A stretch of DNA of 64,000 nt from Moorella glycerini (GTDB taxonomy: Bacteria; Bacillota; DSM-521; Neomoorellales; Neomoorellaceae). Positions 8,277 through 16,569 of the stretch are shown one piece after another; the stretch's first letter is position 1; each line of letters opens with the position of its first letter. Position numbers and translations under genes: made by a program. A model generated the notes under the pieces. The model was not told where the DNA came from and did not search any database. It worked only from the letters and a program-made list of their open reading frames with translations. The DNA is taken from contig NZ_CP046244.1 in assembly GCF_009735625.1 (NCBI RefSeq), positions 2,914,001-2,978,000 of the forward strand, written 5' to 3'.

Positions 8277-8837
8277 TCAGTTTTTTTGCTGTTCTGAGGC
8301 AAGTAATAGTTGCTGTAATAACGATAGAAGGTCCTGGAGGCGTTCCTTGATGAAGGCATCGTCCGGGTCCAGGTCGTGGGCGGCCCAGTAACTGGCCAGG
8401 GCCGGGGCAAAACGGCCATGGTATTCATGAATGACCCCCAGGGCCAGCCGGGCTTCCAGATCCCGGGGGTCATTTTCCACCCGGCGCAGGTAGGTTAGGT
8501 ATTTTTCTTCCTCCTCAAGGAGGTCCTGGTCAAAAAAAACGCTACCTATTTTAACCCGCCAGGTACAGGAATTATCCTGGACTTCAAAAGGACAGGTGCA
8601 ACTAAAACGAATACCGCGGTTTTTTAAGGCTTTCCGGAAATAACGGCAGAAGGCGCAGCGGCCGTCATAGCCCTGGCCCTGGATAGTCAGGTCATTACCG
8701 CCCAGGTTGATGCCGGCCCAGGTGGGTATGCGTTCCCGGGTCAGGTCCAGGTAATAGGCAATTGTTTTCCTCTCCCCGGCGTGCCGGAGCTGGAAATTAA
8801 TCCGGCAGGTCGTAGGGTTGCCACCGGTTCCAGTCAT
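8277..8837 (-). CDS. Cys-rich plus TPR-like protein, unknown function
   Basis: The product is 186 residues with a strong ribosome binding site (GGGGGGAGAG) before the ATG. The N-terminal half is a compact beta-rich domain with four cysteines in CAFCRYF and FSCTCPFEV, possibly binding a metal. The C-terminal half is helical and contains one or two tetratricopeptide-like units (LEARLALGVIHEYHGRFAPA, YWAAHDLDPDDAFIKE). I do not recognise a named family. It is separated from thiL by about 130 bases in which I see no gene or riboswitch. Confidence 0.5.
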   Translation of the reverse strand: MTGTGGNPTTCRINFQLRHAGERKTIAYYLDLTRERIPTWAGINLGGNDLTIQGQGYDGRCAFCRYFRKALKNRGIRFSCTCPFEVQDNSCTWRVKIGSVFFDQDLLEEEEKYLTYLRRVENDPRDLEARLALGVIHEYHGRFAPALASYWAAHDLDPDDAFIKERLQDLLSLLQQLLLASEQQKN

Positions 8838-8945
8838 TATTTCTCTCCCCCCATTCCTGTTACATCCTATGGCCAGGAAGGGGAAGAAATGACTAGTTCA
8901 CGAAGTGGGGTTAACCCCCGGCAAGCCTGTAAGAGGGATCACCTT

Positions 8946-9794
8946 TTATTTCTGCAGGCAGTAAAGGGAGGGCAACCATCCAAACTTTCCAGCCAGGGCT
9001 GCGTATTGAGGCGCTGTAGCCCCCAGGGCCACCAGTATAGCTTCCATGGCATTGGCCGCCGGGCTGAGACCCTCGAAGACGGGGGTTGTTGCCAGGAGCC
9101 AGGCAGCCCCGCGCCGGCGCAGGAGTTCCCGGTCGCCGGGCGTGGTACCACTGGTAATAACTACTTTGCCGGCCAGAGAAACAGGTAGATGGCGACGGAT
9201 AAAATGCCAGTCCCCGGCAATGATTTTGACCCTGGCGAAGAGATGACGGTAATGGGGGTGCGATTTTTCCTGGTCATGCCCCAGAGGGTAAAGGTAGTCC
9301 AGGGGTAAATGGGCCAGCAAGGGCATGGTTAAATAACCCAGGATCATGAAGGTTGATAAAGGAAAGCCAAGGGGGAGATTTAAACCAAAGGCAGCATCCC
9401 CGGCCAGGACGGGATAGCCGGCTGCCTGTAAAGCCCGGGCCAGCCAGAAGCGGTCCAGGACGGAAACTACCAGCGCCCTGCTACCGGGGGGTAAAAAAGC
9501 CAGCTGGTCTATGGCCCGGGGCTCCACCCATTGCTTCCAGCCAGAGCCATCCACCAGGGGGGTCTCTTTAACCTGGTGGGCTAAATACCGGCCTGCCGGG
9601 CAGGGATAACACCGCGAACCCAGGTGGTAGTAAAAATTGGCGCCACCCAGCCCCAGGGCATCCACCCGTCCATCCAGTTCCTTAAGAAGGCGGGCCGCCA
9701 GGTCCAGGCGGCCATTGCAGCCGCGCCGTTCCAGGAGGATTGTCTCCTGGCCGCAGTTCAGCTTTACCTGGTAATCCCTGCTATTAGTACCCAA
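8946..9794 (-). CDS. Protein of the family annotated as quinate 5-dehydrogenase; real activity unknown
   Basis: The 282-residue frame contains ELDGRVDALGLGGANFYYHLG, ETPLVDGSGWKQWVEPRAID and AGKVVITSGTTPGDRELLRRRGA. This pattern matches a Firmicute family commonly labelled quinate 5-dehydrogenase on weak grounds. The only standard start in this frame is TTG at 9794, which has no ribosome binding site. The residues just upstream, IKHVVSIS, continue the family's usual N-terminus, so translation may begin at a non-standard ATC (9818-9816), five bases after the TAG of the upstream gene and behind GAGGGAG. I therefore regard the annotated start as uncertain. Confidence 0.5.
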   Translation of the reverse strand: MGTNSRDYQVKLNCGQETILLERRGCNGRLDLAARLLKELDGRVDALGLGGANFYYHLGSRCYPCPAGRYLAHQVKETPLVDGSGWKQWVEPRAIDQLAFLPPGSRALVVSVLDRFWLARALQAAGYPVLAGDAAFGLNLPLGFPLSTFMILGYLTMPLLAHLPLDYLYPLGHDQEKSHPHYRHLFARVKIIAGDWHFIRRHLPVSLAGKVVITSGTTPGDRELLRRRGAAWLLATTPVFEGLSPAANAMEAILVALGATAPQYAALAGKFGWLPSLYCLQK

Positions 9795-9820
9795 ACTGAT
9801 GCTGACTACATGCTTGATAG

Positions 9821-10504
9821 CTACTTCGACTCCCTCGCTTGGCCCTGTAAACGTTTGACAAGGTATTCAGCCAGCACGGCGTGATCTTCCGTGGCCAGGA
9901 TTGCCGCCGCGGAAGCATCGAAAAGGATAGTACCGCTGGGGGGGATTTCATCATCGCCAGCCCAGATAACCAGCCTTACCGGCAGGGTGGGAAAGGGATT
10001 AAGTTCAACGGCAGCATCTCCCAGGTTTACGGGTCGCCCACCAAGGGGCCGGGCGGCCTGGAGGAGGCCGGCGGGATCCTGGCCGAAGGTGCGGACCAGG
10101 GGCAAGACGGCCCGGCCATAAAAGGGTTGCTGGTAGATGAGGCCGCCGGGTAATTCCTTAAAGGAAACCCATTCACCCCGCCGGGCAACTGCCGGGCCCA
10201 TCAGGTAGTGGAGGATTAAAACCTGCACCCGCGGGTCGACGCTGCTGCCGTCACTGGTGCTGATGGTCCCGCCGGGGCAGGATATGTGAAATACGTCACT
10301 TAAAGAGGGCAGGATTAACACCTTTTTTTCCCCATCCCAGGTAGCTCCCTTATTGACGGCTATTTCCCGGGGGTTGCCTTGCTCCAGTTCCTTGCGGGCC
10401 AGGTCCAGGGTGACATCCAGGTTATAGGGGAGGGCCAAGTAAACCACGTCCTCTTTCATTATTTGCCTGGAGAGGGTGTTACCGTTACCAGGAGTTCCTT
10501 CCAT
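9821..10504 (-). CDS. DUF3786 domain protein
   Basis: The 227-residue product contains LALPYNLDVTLDLARKEL at the start, a segment with LSDVFHISCPGGTIS in the middle and LVIWAGDDEIPPSGTILFD near the end. This matches the DUF3786 family, which is frequent in acetogens and sulfate reducers and often neighbours corrinoid or C1 genes. It has no known activity. The frame opens at ATG 10504, but Met16 (MKEDVVYLALPY) is a plausible alternative start since neither has an obvious ribosome binding site. It is followed immediately by the quinate-dehydrogenase-like gene. Confidence 0.65.
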   Translation of the reverse strand: MEGTPGNGNTLSRQIMKEDVVYLALPYNLDVTLDLARKELEQGNPREIAVNKGATWDGEKKVLILPSLSDVFHISCPGGTISTSDGSSVDPRVQVLILHYLMGPAVARRGEWVSFKELPGGLIYQQPFYGRAVLPLVRTFGQDPAGLLQAARPLGGRPVNLGDAAVELNPFPTLPVRLVIWAGDDEIPPSGTILFDASAAAILATEDHAVLAEYLVKRLQGQARESK

Positions 10505-10505
10505 G

Positions 10506-10535
10506 TTAGAAAAAATAAAAGCCGGCTCATGCCGG
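10506..10535 (-). terminator. Intrinsic terminator of the 42-residue gene
   Basis: On the minus strand CCGGC, ATGA loop and GCCGG (10535-10522) are followed by a T-rich run down to 10506. Confidence 0.65.
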
Positions 10536-10545
10536 ACCGGGGTGC

Positions 10546-10674
10546 CTAATGTAACGGGACAACGATGCAGTTTTGTTTTTCTTCTTCAGCAGCCAGGACC
10601 CTTTGTAACTCCTCAGCGCTGACAAACCGGTAATCTACCTCTTCCCCGTTAATCCAGGTCAGCAGGTAATCCAT
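10546..10674 (-). CDS. 42-residue acidic protein, unknown function
   Basis: This short frame has a very strong ribosome binding site (GGAGGAGGCGGGGG) before the ATG at 10674, a full set of codons ending at TAG (10546) and its own terminator just after. The product begins MDYLLTWINGEEVDYRF and ends IVVPLH, with a Glu-rich stretch (AAEEEKQN) in between. The start site, stop and terminator make it a convincing gene, but no family is recognised. Confidence 0.6.
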   Translation of the reverse strand: MDYLLTWINGEEVDYRFVSAEELQRVLAAEEEKQNCIVVPLH

Positions 10675-10826
10675 AACCCCCGCCTCCTCCGGTGTTTTGT
10701 ATACACCATCCTGTCTTCAGGATAACACCTGAAGGAGGAAAATGCAAGGGGAAAATTAAAGGTTGCTGAAAAAGTTATCAGGATAGGAGGAAAGGTAAAA
10801 AATCGCAGGGCAGATATAAACGTTAT
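10675..10826. other. Intergenic leader with nested inverted repeats
   Basis: Upstream of the 42-residue gene two small inverted repeats follow each other: ATCCTGTCTTCAGGAT and GGTGTTTTGTATACACC. They lie between the corrinoid protein stop (10827) and the small gene. They could form a leader or an attenuator. No gene is seen here. Confidence 0.35.
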
Positions 10827-11486
10827 TTAACGCACCAGGCCTTTTACTACTCTGACAGCTTCAATAGCATCATCAGCATAGCCATCGGCGCCTATACTGT
10901 CTGCAAAGGCCCGGCTTACCGCCCCGCCTCCTACCAGGACGGCAACATTTCCTCGCAGACCTTCTTCCCGCAAGAGGTTTATCACATCCGCCATCCTATC
11001 CATCGTGGTAGACATCAGAGTAGACATGCAGAGTATCCTGGCACCGGTTTCTTTCACTCCGGCAACAAAGTCACCGGGAGGTACATCCCGTCCTAAATCA
11101 TATATTTTAAACCCGGCTGCTTCCAGCATTAATTTAACTAGATTTTTCCCTATATCGTGAATATCCCCTTCGACTACCCCGATAACTGCAGCCACCTGGT
11201 TAGGTGTATTTTGGGGCGTTATACGGGAAGACAGGATATTCAGGCCGGCATACATTGCATCTGAACACAACAGTAGCTCGGGTACAAAATATTCCCCTTC
11301 TTCGTAAAGTCGTCCCGCTGCTCGCATCCCTTCCAGTAACCCTTCATTGATGGCTTTTAAGGGATCAATATTGTTGGCCAGAGCCTCCCTCGCTGCCTTG
11401 ATGGTAAGCGCTTCATCCATGTCTCTGACCCCCGCAGCTAGCAAGTTTAGTATTGCTTTATCAGTAGCCAAACGATACACCCCCAT
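10827..11486 (-). CDS. Corrinoid methyltransferase protein (MtaC/MttC type)
   Basis: The 219-residue protein has the two domains of methanogen and acetogen corrinoid proteins. Residues ~1-90 form a helical cap (NNIDPLKAINEGLLEGMRAAG, EYFVPELLLCSDAM). Residues ~95-215 form the Rossmann-like cobalamin domain with the histidine ligand motif GDIHDIGKNL, then LGRDVPPGDF and VLVGGGAVSRAFA. It would accept a methyl group from a substrate-specific methyltransferase and pass it to tetrahydrofolate or another acceptor. It is three bases from the DUF362 gene upstream. No MtrH-type methyltransferase is adjacent, so the UroD-family protein at 16570-17664 is the nearest candidate partner. Confidence 0.85.
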   Translation of the reverse strand: MGVYRLATDKAILNLLAAGVRDMDEALTIKAAREALANNIDPLKAINEGLLEGMRAAGRLYEEGEYFVPELLLCSDAMYAGLNILSSRITPQNTPNQVAAVIGVVEGDIHDIGKNLVKLMLEAAGFKIYDLGRDVPPGDFVAGVKETGARILCMSTLMSTTMDRMADVINLLREEGLRGNVAVLVGGGAVSRAFADSIGADGYADDAIEAVRVVKGLVR

Positions 11487-11489
11487 AAT

Positions 11490-12563
11490 TCAAAGCTTGA
11501 TGAGTTGATACTCGCGACTACCCAGACCAATTGTCTCAGCATATTCCAGCATGTAGAGGCCATTTACCCCTGTAAAATCATGAAGGGCTTTTTCTGGATA
11601 AACGGCTTTAATGTGCATATCTACCAGATCATAGCTTGCCTGCTCTATGGCAAGGGGATCAGTGCCTGCCAATATGCCGATATCGTGGATAATCGGTAGA
11701 GGGCTCCAGGAGCGGCAGTCGCAAAAGGCAGTAATATCCACCAGGAAACTAACAAAAAAAGCTCGCCCCTTTTTATTAGCTAAGACTGCAGCACAGGATT
11801 CCACTAGTTTACGTTGCATATCCTTATCATCTCTTGCCCAATTAACAGGTATTGCCTTTCGTGGGCATATTACCAGGCAATCACCGCAGTTATTGCAGTT
11901 GCCCTGTTCGATGAACGCTTTGCCTTCTTCAATTGCAATGGCCTTCACCTTACAAACCTCTACGCACTTGCCGCAACCGTTACAGAGGGACGTCTCAACA
12001 ACGGGTTTCATGTGGGAATGGATGGCCTGTTTTCCAGGCCGAGCGATAGCTCCCATCCCCAAGTTTTTAATAATACCTCCGAAGCCTACATCATCATGAC
12101 CCTTGAAATGGGTAACAACGACTAACTTATCAGCTTCGTAAATAGCTGATCCCACTTTGACTTCGCTTAAACCTTCCCGGGCCCTGGCTAGTCTGTAGTC
12201 CAGACCTTTAAGGCCGTCGGCTATAATTAGGGGCGCCCCCATGGCCGCCTGGTCGTAACCATTGAAATTAGCTGTTTCCAGGTGACAGACAGCGTTAAAT
12301 CTGCCCCGGTAAAACAGGGTGTTGCAGTCCGTTAGAAAAGGATGACCACCCCTCTCTTTCACTAACTGAATAATTATTTTTAAGAACTGCGGTCTGAGCA
12401 TTCTGGTATTACCCAGCTCACCAAAATGGAGTTTGATGGCAACTAGGTCACCTTCTTCAATTATCTTATTTAAACCCGCGTGGTTACAAAGCCTTTTTAA
12501 CTTGTCGAGGACACTATCGCCTCGTGTTCCTTCAAAGTTAACAAAAAATACCTCGCCGCCCAT
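11490..12563 (-). CDS. DUF362 protein with two 4Fe-4S clusters
   Basis: The 357-residue protein starts with the DUF362 fold (KIIEEGDLVAIKLHFGELGN, FLTDCNTLFYRGRF, VVVTHFKGHDDVGFGG). A 2x[4Fe-4S] ferredoxin insert at about residues 195-240 carries CNGCGKCVEVC and CNNCGDCLVICP. DUF362 ferredoxins are often found beside corrinoid and C1 genes and are assumed to supply electrons. Here it precedes the corrinoid protein by three bases, so reductive reactivation of Co(II) corrinoid is a sensible inference but is not shown. It lies downstream of the terminator at 12598-12626 and may be reached by read-through. Confidence 0.8.
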   Translation of the reverse strand: MGGEVFFVNFEGTRGDSVLDKLKRLCNHAGLNKIIEEGDLVAIKLHFGELGNTRMLRPQFLKIIIQLVKERGGHPFLTDCNTLFYRGRFNAVCHLETANFNGYDQAAMGAPLIIADGLKGLDYRLARAREGLSEVKVGSAIYEADKLVVVTHFKGHDDVGFGGIIKNLGMGAIARPGKQAIHSHMKPVVETSLCNGCGKCVEVCKVKAIAIEEGKAFIEQGNCNNCGDCLVICPRKAIPVNWARDDKDMQRKLVESCAAVLANKKGRAFFVSFLVDITAFCDCRSWSPLPIIHDIGILAGTDPLAIEQASYDLVDMHIKAVYPEKALHDFTGVNGLYMLEYAETIGLGSREYQLIKL

Positions 12564-12597
12564 ATCCAGTCACCATAGTATTGGATTAATTTATGGA

Positions 12598-12626
12598 CAA
12601 AAGCCGATGAGCGTTTCGTCATCGGC
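12598..12626 (-). terminator. Terminator after the substrate-binding protein gene
   Basis: GCCGATGA (12603-12610) and TCATCGGC (12619-12626) form an eight-pair stem, followed on the minus strand by TTTT. It separates the transporter/kinase/PsuG part from the DUF362-corrinoid pair. The short T run suggests partial read-through. Confidence 0.7.
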
Positions 12627-12649
12627 CTGTCATTCTAATGAAGTATTGC

Positions 12650-13723
12650 CTACTTCCATCCTTCAAAAGAGTTCACATTCTCCCTATCTACAATTGCCAA
12701 GGGGGTCCAGTAAATCTCTTGCTTTATTTCGTGCCCTTCCAAAACTTTCAGGGCAAGTATTAGGCCACCTTTGCCAAAAAGGTAGGGTGACATAGCCACT
12801 GAGGCATCTAATTCTCCTTTGGCTATGGATTTACGGGCATCATCGATAAAATCAACGCCAACCACTGTTACCTGGTCTTTCTTACCAGCTGCCTTGAGGG
12901 CCTCCACAGCGCCCAAAGCCATAACATCGTTGGCACAAAAGATGCCCTTCAGGTCGGGGTGAGCCTGAATAAGGTTGGCCGCTATATTATAAGCCTTTTG
13001 CCTGTCCCAGTTACCCGGCTGGATTGCCACCAGGGTAATATCTTTGTTACCTTCAAAGGCTTTCTTAGCACCTGTTTTCCGGGCCTCACTCTGGGCTGCA
13101 CCGGGGAGCCCTTCAATTATCGCCACTTTGCCAGCACCTATTTTTTTAATTATATACTCGGCACCCAGTTTACCCTGATCTTCAAAATTGGAGGTAATAA
13201 AAGCCTGGACCCTGGCCCCCGCTCTGGTAGCTGCTTCCTGGTCTACACTGGTACCCACTGCGACAACCGGTATGCCTTTTTTTGTGGCTGCAGCAACGCC
13301 TGGGACCAGGTTAAACGGTGTAATAGCCGAGATAGCAATGGCGTTATAATCTTTGCTAACAATGGTTTTCAGAGTTTCTAGTTGAGAATTTACATCATCT
13401 TCTTTGGGGGCGGACATCACATCTACTGTTACGCCATATTCTCTGGCTGCATCTTCATACCCTTCTTTCACAGTAACCCAAAATGGATTGGCCAGGGTAA
13501 TTAACAGGGCAGCAATTTTATATTTTTGCGAGGCTTTGGGAAGGGGTTGCAGGGATTCTAGGAGCTCGGCTTCCGCTTCTTTAAAGGCTTTATTTTTCAC
13601 AGTTGCCGGGGGTTGGGTATTGGTGGTTTGGGGGTTGTTATTCGCAGTTCCCCCTTTGCCTGAACAACCCGCTATACCTATCAATAGGACAAATACTAAC
13701 GCGAATGCCAAGAACTTCCGCAT
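12650..13723 (-). CDS. Sugar/nucleoside ABC transporter substrate-binding lipoprotein (RbsB-like)
   Basis: From the ATG at 13723 (GGAG upstream) the protein has 357 residues. A lipoprotein signal (MRKFLAFALVFVLLIGIAGC) ends in the lipobox IAGC, then a Gly/Asn/Pro-rich linker, then a type-I periplasmic binding fold of the ribose-binding family (NAIAISAITPFNLVPGVAA, GIPVVAVGTSVD, KAIFC-like GIFCANDVMALGAVEAL, VTVVGVDFIDDA). It would be anchored outside the membrane and deliver a pentose, hexose or nucleoside to the permease at 18486-19448. Placing the binding protein at the end of the operon, after the catabolic genes, is unusual. A longer frame upstream has no ribosome binding site. Confidence 0.88.
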   Translation of the reverse strand: MRKFLAFALVFVLLIGIAGCSGKGGTANNNPQTTNTQPPATVKNKAFKEAEAELLESLQPLPKASQKYKIAALLITLANPFWVTVKEGYEDAAREYGVTVDVMSAPKEDDVNSQLETLKTIVSKDYNAIAISAITPFNLVPGVAAATKKGIPVVAVGTSVDQEAATRAGARVQAFITSNFEDQGKLGAEYIIKKIGAGKVAIIEGLPGAAQSEARKTGAKKAFEGNKDITLVAIQPGNWDRQKAYNIAANLIQAHPDLKGIFCANDVMALGAVEALKAAGKKDQVTVVGVDFIDDARKSIAKGELDASVAMSPYLFGKGGLILALKVLEGHEIKQEIYWTPLAIVDRENVNSFEGWK

Positions 13724-13816
13724 ACTTAAAGTCTCCACCCTCTCTTTTTGAATATATTTATCACCAAACAAGTATACCTGTTGGCGGCCCTTCTTTAAGG
13801 CCCCCATTTTATTGTT

Positions 13817-14797
13817 TTATTGATTATTCCTGGTTAGAAAAGAATTCACCTCCTCTAAACTGGCCTTGAAGCGGGCACCCAGCTGGGTGCACTTGATTGC
13901 CCCGCAAGCGTTAGCAAATTCCAGCGCCCGTTGTCGCCCCATCTCCTGGCAGAAATAGGCATATATTAGCCCTGCAATAAACGCATCCCCCGCTCCTGTT
14001 GTATCAATAGCTTGGATGTTAAAAGCCGGGGCAAATATGCTTGTCTTATCTCCCAACCACCAAATTGCTCCTTGGGTGCCACAGGTAGAAACTATTCCTT
14101 CAGTGGGCCGGTAACGCTGGTAGAGCGTCTGGCCGGCAACCTGCGGGTCCTCAACTCCTGTGAGTTCAAAGAGTCCCTCCCGGGACATGCAAAGCAGATC
14201 GCAAAGAGAGATCATCTCCTCAATTTCTGCCATGGTTACCCGGCATAGTTGCATAAAGGAGGGGGCGCACTCCAGGTTGAAGAAGACTCTAACGCCCAGC
14301 TCGCGGCTGAGACGGGCCAATTTAAGGGCAGGCCGGCCGGGGAACATGTCTGTATAAAAGACCTTTACTCCCTGTAACATTTCGGGAACTACCTCATCTT
14401 CCGCCAGGTCTAACAAGCTATCGCCCAGGTGGCAGAAAATAGCCCGCGCACCATTTGGAGCCAGCGTTACGAAGGTGTGAAGGGTAATGCCGCCGGGACG
14501 GGTAAAGAGGTATCTGGCGCATACACCTGACCTGACTATATCTTCCCGGAAGGCTTCTCCGTATTTGTCGTCGCCAATTTTAGCTACCAGGCTGGTGTCC
14601 ACTCCCATCCTGGCCAGGGCTACCAGCACGTTGGCGCAGCTTCCTCCCGGAAAGAGGCTCTCATAATGGACAAAAGCAAAGCCGTCTTCCCGGGGTAAAC
14701 TTTCACATTGCAAGACAATATCCATTGCGGCAGTACCCAGCCCTAGTACTTTCATCCAGTACCAATCCACCCTAGCTTTGCCTGTTTTAGTTTTCAC
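13817..14797 (-). CDS. PfkB-family carbohydrate/nucleoside kinase
   Basis: The 326-residue protein shows the PfkB layout: GLGTAAMDIVLQCESLP at the start, the substrate motif FPGGSCANVLVALARMG, and near the C-terminus the anion-hole signature DTTGAGDAFIAGLIYAY with the catalytic Asp. The family phosphorylates ribose, nucleosides and related sugars. Beside a PsuG-like gene, a pseudouridine-kinase (PsuK)-like role is the obvious suggestion, though substrate cannot be read from sequence. The GTG start overlaps the stop of the upstream YwlG-family gene (GTGA). Met15 (MKVLGLGTAAMD) is the start most relatives would use. Confidence 0.85.
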   Translation of the reverse strand: MKTKTGKARVDWYWMKVLGLGTAAMDIVLQCESLPREDGFAFVHYESLFPGGSCANVLVALARMGVDTSLVAKIGDDKYGEAFREDIVRSGVCARYLFTRPGGITLHTFVTLAPNGARAIFCHLGDSLLDLAEDEVVPEMLQGVKVFYTDMFPGRPALKLARLSRELGVRVFFNLECAPSFMQLCRVTMAEIEEMISLCDLLCMSREGLFELTGVEDPQVAGQTLYQRYRPTEGIVSTCGTQGAIWWLGDKTSIFAPAFNIQAIDTTGAGDAFIAGLIYAYFCQEMGRQRALEFANACGAIKCTQLGARFKASLEEVNSFLTRNNQ

Positions 14798-15345
14798 TGC
14801 CCCGGGTATTTAGCACGCGCGCCCCCAATCAGCTTAGGGCGCGTACGCGCTGCAACTATCCGGGCACCACCAATATATTCATTAGCCAGGAGGAGCGGCT
14901 TCACTACCGGTTTCAAATGCATTCCGATCATCGTTAAGCCAATGTCAATGCCCAAATCCGCTGTAATACTCTCTACCACTACCGGATTCTTAAAAAAATG
15001 TTGGTAAGCAACAGCGGCAAAGGTTCCCCCCGCTTCCGGGACGGGAATAACACTTACCTCTACCAGCCCTTTTTCCACCATTAATTCCCGCTCAACTATC
15101 AATGCCCGATTCAAGTGCTCGCAGCATTGTACAGCTATCTGTATTTCGGGGGGACAAAATTCCCAGATAGCCCGGCAGATAACTGCGGCCAGGTGAGGGT
15201 CGCCGGTGGTATCTTCACGGCGTCCTTCAACGCGGCTGATGCTGCACGAAACCACGAGGATGGCACCCGGGTTATAAGTGCCAGGGGTAATAAGTTCCTT
15301 AAGAACTTCCCGCGTCTGAAAGTAAATCTGCTCATCCCTCGCCAT
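14794..15345 (-). CDS. YwlG/UPF0340 (TIGR01440) family protein
   Basis: The 183-residue protein begins MARDEQIYFQTREVL after AGGAGG, and carries family motifs including LVVSCSISRVEGRR, VAVQCCEHLNRALIVER-like IAVQCCEHLNRAL, and DIGLTMIGMHLKPVV. Family length is about 180 residues. Its activity is unknown; in Bacillus subtilis ywlG lies near ribose-5-phosphate isomerase and uracil salvage genes, which fits a link to nucleoside breakdown but proves nothing. Its start lies inside the end of the preceding dehydratase-like gene (14-base overlap) and its stop overlaps the kinase start, so translation is coupled. Confidence 0.8.
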   Translation of the reverse strand: MARDEQIYFQTREVLKELITPGTYNPGAILVVSCSISRVEGRREDTTGDPHLAAVICRAIWEFCPPEIQIAVQCCEHLNRALIVERELMVEKGLVEVSVIPVPEAGGTFAAVAYQHFFKNPVVVESITADLGIDIGLTMIGMHLKPVVKPLLLANEYIGGARIVAARTRPKLIGGARAKYPGQ

Positions 15346-16519
15346 ATTTTTTCCTCCTGAAATTATTCTCAATAACCATTTCGATAAAGGCGCCTATCCT
15401 GACACGCAGGTTTTCCCGATCTAAAGTAGAGTAGTCTGTTTCCAATTGCAAAAACGGCAGCCCAAAATGGTTTTTGATTAAATCTGCCACAAAATAGGAC
15501 TCTATATTGTAGGTATGACAGGCTCGCCAGGTTAAATCTATTACACCATCAACCTGGAAGTCTCTCACCATCTGTCGGAGGAGTTCTAACCTTCTCCCGT
15601 TAGGGGACATTATTGAACATGGTATTTTAAGATATTTTTCAGCGAGAAGCAGGAGAGGGTCGCGCTGGTCGCTTTCATCTATCTTTAAACCGACTGTCTT
15701 GTAACCGCTACAGTTTTCCATAGCCACCACCAGCCCACCGCACTCTTCGACCAAGGCGACCACTTTTTCACTCCCCACGCCAACCGGCGTGCCGGTAAGT
15801 AAAATCCGGGGTGTCTCTGAATCCCCTACACAATAACCCCGGGCAGCTAGGCTTTTGATCTCATCTACCATACGGTCGAGTAGTTTGATACGTTCCCACC
15901 TGTCAATGTGAAAACCGAGCTGCCAGCTTACCGTGACCAGATCCATACCAGAAATCATTGCCGGGCGTATCATGTTGAGATCAAAAAGAGCTTTTAAGGC
16001 CCGGTTACCCTCATTAATCACATGAATGGCCTCGCGTAGCGATTGCTCTGTTATCTCGACTTGTAAAAACTGTTCCAGGGCCTTTTTAAGCCTTATCATT
16101 TCTCCGTATAAAAGTTGTATGGAAGCGGGCTGGTCAGCTACCTGGGGGAGGTGCATTACATGCAGCGGCTTAAACCTGCCCATGAGTTCGAACATCTTTT
16201 TTTTACCGTCACAGGTCGTTTCTCCGACGACCATATCCGAAAGGTGAAAATAAGGGCAGGTATCACTTACAGCAAATCCATATGATGACTTAATCAAAGG
16301 GCAAAGGTTGTGAGGCAGGTCCTTTTCTGCTGCTTGAATGGGTTCCTGCCTGGTACCACAAAGCCCCACAGGAATAGCCCCCGCAGCCAGCACCAGCTCC
16401 CGGGGACCATAGGTGCAATATATGCCCACTACCTTGGCACCATTTTCCTTAGCCTCCTTCAGCGCCATCAGGTTTTGCTCACGTAAGCCATCAAAGGATG
16501 CCAGCATACTGGGTTTCAT
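15332..16519 (-). CDS. 2-hydroxyacyl-CoA dehydratase-like double-cubane cluster protein
   Basis: The 395-residue protein belongs to the HgdB/COG1775 group. Cysteines lie in the conserved contexts GIYCTYGPREL, HNLCPLIKSSYGF, ETTCDGKKKMFEL and WRACHTYNIES, which is the set seen in double-cubane (8Fe-9S) proteins. Such proteins carry out very low-potential reductions and need an ATP-driven activase. Classical dehydratases have two such subunits; only one is encoded here, which favours a double-cubane reductase over a true acyl-CoA dehydratase. It sits between the methyltransferase and YwlG-family genes in the catabolic operon. The electron donor and substrate are unknown. Confidence 0.75.
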   Translation of the reverse strand: MKPSMLASFDGLREQNLMALKEAKENGAKVVGIYCTYGPRELVLAAGAIPVGLCGTRQEPIQAAEKDLPHNLCPLIKSSYGFAVSDTCPYFHLSDMVVGETTCDGKKKMFELMGRFKPLHVMHLPQVADQPASIQLLYGEMIRLKKALEQFLQVEITEQSLREAIHVINEGNRALKALFDLNMIRPAMISGMDLVTVSWQLGFHIDRWERIKLLDRMVDEIKSLAARGYCVGDSETPRILLTGTPVGVGSEKVVALVEECGGLVVAMENCSGYKTVGLKIDESDQRDPLLLLAEKYLKIPCSIMSPNGRRLELLRQMVRDFQVDGVIDLTWRACHTYNIESYFVADLIKNHFGLPFLQLETDYSTLDRENLRVRIGAFIEMVIENNFRRKKYGEG

Positions 16520-16569
16520 CTGCTCCGGTTCTCCAATCTTAAAAGTTTACTTTGGTAAATATTTACCCG

